From Lyophyllum atratum (taxonomy: Eukaryota; Basidiomycota; Agaricomycetes; Agaricales; Lyophyllaceae): a stretch of DNA of 64,000 nucleotides. This document shows positions 58,628 through 64,000 of the stretch, piece by piece (the stretch's first letter is position 1; each line of letters starts with the position of its first letter). The notes under the pieces were generated by a model, which was not told where the DNA came from, searched no databases, and worked only from the letters and a program-made list of their open reading frames with translations. Location: positions 1,178,001-1,242,000 of the forward strand of contig JACGCN010000006.1 in the NCBI GenBank assembly GCA_014905825.1, in the 5' to 3' direction. Made by a program: the position numbers and the translations under genes.

Positions 58628-59790
58628 CTTCGTTGCATTCGGATCTTTGGTGCGGCGATGGCAGTCCCCTCCATAACCATGGCTTCAAGTTGTGTTCGGA
58701 CGCCACACTAACGGATGGGCGCCAACGAAGCTACGATTCAGAAAGAGGGTTGGGGATAAGATCGCTGATAATAATAGCTTCTATTCTTCTCGAATGTGTG
58801 AGCCACGAGTACATATCTGGGTGTGGACGCTACTAATTGCATCCAGTAACTTTTTCATGTGATTGATACAAGCTATTTCGATGATGATCTATACTTGGAG
58901 AGGTTCCGGACATGTATCAATTGATAGGTGGGGTACTATCCCGGAGCGCATTTGAACATGCCAGTGGGATGACATCGCGGGTACAGATAAAAGCGCGCAC
59001 TTTTCGCAACGACTTAAGTTTTATAAGTGCAGTTGGGTCTCCTGGAAGCGAGGATCAGTGGTAATCACTCAATCAGCGCTCAGCGCTCAGCTCGATGATC
59101 ACGGACATTTAAATTTGCTGCAACAAGCCGGAACAAATAACTACAACAGCAACCGACGCGACTTTGCATCTTGGATTGTCAGATCTCCCACATGCTTCCT
59201 GTGAGATGGCATGCAGGTATGTTCCATATGGTCGCGGCATCAAGGTATCCCGTCTTACTCCTTGCTCATATACAGAAGCCCTGATTGATGATGCACGTTA
59301 AAGCAGACTTGTGCCTTGTTGGGGCACTGTGGGGCCCCAGGGGGAGAGTTATGTAGTATACAAAATCACCCCGATTCCATCTGGGCTCCTGACGCGCAGA
59401 ACATCTAAGCTCTCTTCGTACGGAGCGTTCCCGCAAATCACAATGGCTGTTGATTCTTCAATAGCCTCCAATCGTATGTCCATGGGTCCTCGTGATCCTC
59501 CTTAATCACTTGCCATCATGCAAGGTTCCCACTCGAAATAGGTCCAGTGACTGCAATGTCAAAAAAATTCTGCCCATGTGGTTCCCCAGGTTCCTGCGAT
59601 CCAATCTCTAGAAGCCGTTGCACCAACACCCGGGATCTGTGGAGTTAATCCGACTCCCCAGTCCCCTTTTTGGCACTTGGCTACTTATACAACTGACGCG
59701 AACGCGTAACATCTTCTGCTCTCCCGTGTTTTTTGTCCAAAGCCTGTGTTTTTCCCCTCTATCAGCTACCCCGTAGCTCTAGACGCGGTG
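58628..59790. other. Intergenic, about 1.16 kb
   Basis: No convincing gene. It includes the upstream region of the Tag1-like gene, with a pyrimidine-rich stretch just before 59791. A short direct repeat TCAGCGCTCAGCGCTCAGC lies at about 59072-59090. Confidence 0.4.
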
Positions 59791-62700
59791 ATGGACGAAC
59801 TTCGGCCTGCACGACGCAGCAGCGGCATTGAAGAAGTGGATTACGGAAGCACTCATAGCCTGACTTCCGCGGCATCACTGAGAGGTGAGTGCGACACGTC
59901 CATATTTTCTCTTTCCTTACCAATCCACGTCTTGCAGGCCATGCTGCTGTTCCCGCCGGCTCTCGATTTTCTGAAGGGACTGGTGTCGCGCGAACGACTG
60001 GTGCAGGGGTCGTGCCAGCAGGCGGAGCAGGTGCAGCGACCGCTTCCGAGGACGTTCCACACTGGGATCAATCGCAGCCTCCTCCAGTTGCCGCCCCTGT
60101 CGTCCCGTTCTACAAGAAACGATGGTTCATTATCTCTCAGATCATATTGATTCCCTTAGCTATCGCGCTTTTATTCATCGTGCTGTTCCCGGTCGTCCGA
60201 GCGATCGTCCAGTTGGTAGTGAAACGGTCTCAACTCGATATTGAACTGGCAACAATCTCGCAATCCCAGAACACCAGGTCAGTGTGCATCAGATCCACGA
60301 CAGACCGCAATTCTGACATCTCCCTCTCAAAGCTTTGCATTGTCCCTGCGAGGGAATGTATGTCCCATCCTGTCGCTAATTGTCCTTCAATTTTGAAGCC
60401 CTCCTTTCTAGGTGACACATACTGGTATATTTTCTGCGAAGATCAAGTTTACGGAACCTGTTCGTGTTGCTTGGATTGAGGACGATGGCTCAGAAACCCC
60501 CCTTGGAACAATGAACCTCAAAGAACTTTCAGCGAAGCACAAGAGGGCACCGATTAACGACGACACCACATTCCTGATAACGGACGAAGCAGCTTTCGGT
60601 CGATTTTCTACTCATTTGATCACCGCGCCAAGCTTCCAATGGCGCATGCAGAGTTCCAATCTCCGGGTTCAAGCACTCAAATTTCCCATAGCGAAAGGGA
60701 TCTCGTTTGATAAGACCCTCACGTTAAATGGTAGAGCCCTATTCATCTTCCTCGTGTCATTCCTAATCAGGGTACACTTTAGGTTTTAATAGCTTCGCTG
60801 GAAATGTTGTTTTGAAAGATCTTCAACTCCCGAGCGACCATCCAGCAGGGGGAATCAATTTCAAGGCGGTAACGGAGCTGAACAATCCAAGGTATTATGT
60901 CTGCCCAGAAAATCCCGCTTGCAACTGATCACATGGGTAGCCCTTTCTCGCTCAACCTTGGCACGGTTGTGTTTGCCCTTTCCTACAAAAATGTTTTGCT
61001 TGGAATAGGCACCGGTACCAACACGGTCATAGTGCGTACTCTTGGAACCTTATTTCTTTCGAGCGTGACTTGTTTACAACTTTGTTTGGGTTTAGACTCC
61101 TGGGCCTAACGACATCGTTCTTGAAGGATTTTTGCAGCGTAAAACGGACCCTTCGGACCTAGCAGCCTTGTCTGAGCTATTTACCAACTATCTGAATGGT
61201 GACAGCTCGCCCGTGATTGCTACATGGCCAGTCTACGCTACAGGCGGACAACTCGACCATTTCGTGGCTTAGCCAAGGCCTACAGGCACTCGCCCTTGCA
61301 GTACCTTTCAAAGCGTTTAGTCCGATCGATCCAATCCGGAGCATTACTATCTCAAATTTGGACCTTCAATTCGATCAAAACTCTCCCTGGACTCCCAATG
61401 CAGAAAGTAACTCTGTACAAGCGAAACTCCGTATGATCCATGCTTCCAGTGATTCCTCCACCAATTTACTTGCCTGTTTAGAATTGCCTTTTGGATTTAG
61501 CCTTGCCATTAACCAGATTCGGAACGAGTTTAATATCGTTACAAGTGATGGCGCCAACGTTGCTGGACTCTCAACGGTTCAGTCACTCTTTTAATGACCA
61601 AAATATCATAAGCACTGATGCCTTGACAGCCTCTTGGAGCGTCCCGATCGTCTATCTCGGTTGTCAGTCCCGTCGATACTGAAGGGACAATCAACATATC
61701 TATTACCGACACGAAGTTGAGCTGCCCGGACCCCCAACATCCAGCATTTTCCAAATTCAGTAGGTCAAGGCATATGTTCTCCTTTTATCAATACTTAGTC
61801 ACGCTCTGAAGATGCTGACTTGACAAGCATGGACGTCGCGGAGTTCCGCCTTGTTGGAAAGTCGCGTGCCGTGGCGAATATGAGCATTGGTCAAATAACC
61901 TTGGATCCGATCAAAGTCAACGTGTCGACGACGCTCAACGGTTTGAAAGGCTTGAAAGGGCTGACAACGATCGAAAGCGTGGACGTGCAAGGCGGAAGCC
62001 AAGACGCTATCAACCTTGGCATTGACGGTCAGCTCCATTTATCCTCCGGCCGAGCGATAGTCTCATTCCAAACTAGTCTCCATATTCAATCCATCGAGTC
62101 TTGACCTGGCCACTGGTGATCTCAGTACGCCTCATTTCCACCTTGCTCGTTTTATCCCACGGTCTCATTTATTCTCTCTGCTAGCGTTGCAATTGTTTAG
62201 GGAAGGCGTTGCGCTCGGCACTGCACTTTTACCCAACCTCACCCTTGTAAGAGGCAACAATACCTTCCATGCGACTTCAGGTTTTGAGGTGAGAGAGAAC
62301 AAAGGGTTGTTTTTTGACGCAGTCCCGAATCACCTTTCTATTAGGCCAACAAAAGTCCCCAAGGTCTCCAAACCCTAAATGACTTTGTCGGAAAGAAAGG
62401 TACAGATCGGTCTTTCTCAACAATACATATCACTGAGCGTCTGCTCTAGATGTACAACTCACCATTGCTGGATTCGACGGCAGCACGAAAATGGCATCGC
62501 TGGTTGAGGCGTTCGAGACGCTGAATATCAGCGTTGTATTACCTGGTTTGAAGACAAACCTACTTGACGCTGCTGCACTTGAAGGTTGACGAGTCTCACT
62601 TCCTACGCCTTCAATTTTTAATATCTGTTCGCAGTATTGTCCACGACTGGTCGAGATAACAACATCAGCCATGTCACCGTTTCCCTTGTGAATCCCTTCA

Positions 62701-64000
62701 GCGCACCACTCCAGATCACCAAGATCTCCTCCACGGTCAAGTCCTTCGGCATTCCGCTGGGTACTATCGAAACCGTGACCGACTTCAAATCGGCTCCAAA
62801 ATCAACGACGAAGTCTCCAGTCCTGGATTTGAACATGAATTTTGATCCTGCCGCCCTCTTCACGGTGACTCGCGCCCTTGCAGTCGAAGCTGGCCTGGAC
62901 GTGGATCCTCTGGACGGGATTGTCGCACTTGGTGGTATCAAATATCTTTCCATCACTGGTGACCCTCCTAAATTGAAGCGCAGAGCGAACATTTTTACGT
63001 ATGTCTCCGCTGCCCTCTGTAGGACCAGTCTAACCCTTCCTTCCCATTGTACGACAGTGGTTTTGACTTGCCCACATTCGTACATACTGCATTCAAGAAA
63101 CTGCGGTCAGATGTAGAATTGGCTGTAGACGTTACAATAGGTAGGATCCTTGTCTCTCCCTTCGTCGACATCCTGTTTATGTGCATGCAGGCGATTACAA
63201 GACTACGTTACAGTATACACAGACGAGTGTACCAACCGCTACAGATGATAGCCTTGACTTCATCCTCCCGTCCTGGCGAAACCCATTGTTCAAACGATTG
63301 TTGGTGGCTCTTCTTTGGGGTACGTTCTTCTTTCTTTAAAACTTGAGATACCATTTCTAACCGTAAACTCGAATCGTACAGGATCTCGAATGTGCTCATT
63401 ACTGATCCTGAGCAAACTGCATTTGGTAAAATACCCAAGCAAACTGTTAATACTATGCTGTTGACACAGAAACATAGGCACGAAATTAAAGGGCAATATC
63501 GGAAACGCTGGACCTTGTGAGCCTTGAACGCCGTCGATACAAACCTTTACTGAAAGAAATGCTTTTGCAGTTGACGCCGTTATATCATTCCCATCGGGTC
63601 TGACTGTTAATTGGGGCGGTAAAACGTTGGGACGTATCAAGATGGACGATGTAAAGGTGATCGGAGACGTTGGAGGAGCTATTGACGCGGCATCATCTTT
63701 CCAAGTTGCGGATGTGGCCCACTTGACCGATTTTACGAAGGTCAATGTCCTTGTTCAGTCTCTCTTTATGTCCCATACTCAAGTTCCCCATCAGACCTTG
63801 CTTACTGAGGAGACTTTCGATTGGGATATCTCAGGAGAGAATCTCACAGGTAAGCGCACGCGACTGGGATATACAAAACGTGAGACTAACCCATATACAC
63901 CCCTAGTCAGCGCTTTGGGTCAGTCCCTCCGCGGCGTTCATAAGTACAACCACTGATGGTTCGACTATAGGTATCCATGTGACAGGTATCGCACTCTCGT
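59791..64000 (+). CDS. DUF3712 / Tag1-like membrane protein (3' end beyond window)
   Basis: Type II-like membrane protein. ATG 59791 starts MDELRPARRSSGIEEVDYGS, a Gly/Ala-rich linker follows, then KKRWFIISQIILIPLAIALL, a single membrane helix, with FIVLFPVVRAIVQLV. The large domain consists of repeated LEA-2-like/DUF3712 units: GIFSAKIKFTEPVRVAW, SFAGNVVLKDLQLPSDHPAGG, SPFSLNLGTVVFALSYKNV, RSITISNLDLQF, and further copies to FDWDISGENLT near 63840. About ten or more short introns are needed. Yeast Tag1, a vacuolar protein that ends autophagy, has this layout; the functional link is inferred from architecture. The stop codon is not in the window. Confidence 0.75.

Noticed and set aside
1..64000. 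tRNA genes, rRNA, CRISPR arrays, phage or bacterial operons
   Set aside because: I looked for tRNA T-loop boxes, spaced repeats and ribosome-binding-site-led operons by eye and found none. The intron-rich genes are clearly fungal.

Overview
The window is nuclear DNA of a mushroom-forming basidiomycete (Agaricomycetes, probably Agaricales). Coding sequences are cut by many 45-62 bp introns (mostly GT-AG, several GC-AG). The gene content is typical of that group: a DUF6533 seven-helix protein, a tandem Zn2Cys6 regulator, a Medusa-type regulator with DUF7082, a DUF3684 HSP90-like ATPase and a division 2 chitin synthase. No rRNA, tRNA, CRISPR array or bacterial-style operon was seen.

Layout. 0-7 kb: RAX2 (cut by the left edge), complex I 17.8 kDa subunit, a small unknown protein, a damaged RPEL-repeat gene, a DUF1279 mitochondrial protein and S-adenosylmethionine decarboxylase. 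7-14 kb is an accessory-looking stretch: a gene remnant, a 497 bp MITE with TAA target duplication, a PP2C-family phosphatase with a 12-nt microexon, a regulator with two consecutive Zn2Cys6 clusters, and a decayed secreted-protein gene. 14-25 kb: DBF4, an acetoacetyl-CoA synthetase that has lost an internal exon block, ATG5, a DUF6533 7TM protein and a long SPC34-like DASH subunit. 25-37.5 kb: a DOCK-family Rac GEF, a Medusa-type regulator, MED27, an unknown 190-residue protein and a LETM1-like mitochondrial protein. 37.5-50 kb: SKI3, a dual-specificity phosphatase and a division 2 chitin synthase. 50-64 kb: the DUF3684 ATPase with a C-terminal HExxHxxxxxH motif, a nuclear-type low-complexity protein, and a DUF3712/Tag1-like membrane protein cut by the right edge.

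Functional themes. Polarity and wall growth are represented by RAX2, DOCK and chitin synthase; cell-cycle chromosome control by DBF4 and SPC34; autophagy or vacuole by ATG5 and the Tag1-like protein; transcription and RNA turnover by MED27, the Medusa regulator, the Zn2Cys6 factor and SKI3. They are housekeeping neighbours rather than one pathway. Several pairs are head-to-head with very short shared promoters, the shortest 53 bp.

Caveat. Roughly fifteen conserved reading frames break at a single base, mostly in short homopolymers (RAX2, DOCK, Medusa regulator, MED27, LETM1-like, chitin synthase, DUF3684 and others), while NUXM, SPE2, DBF4, ATG5 and SPC34 read through perfectly. Much of this is best explained by uncorrected sequencing indels. 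I therefore call a pseudogene only where there is also a larger lesion (AACS, RPEL) or several breaks in a short gene (secreted protein).
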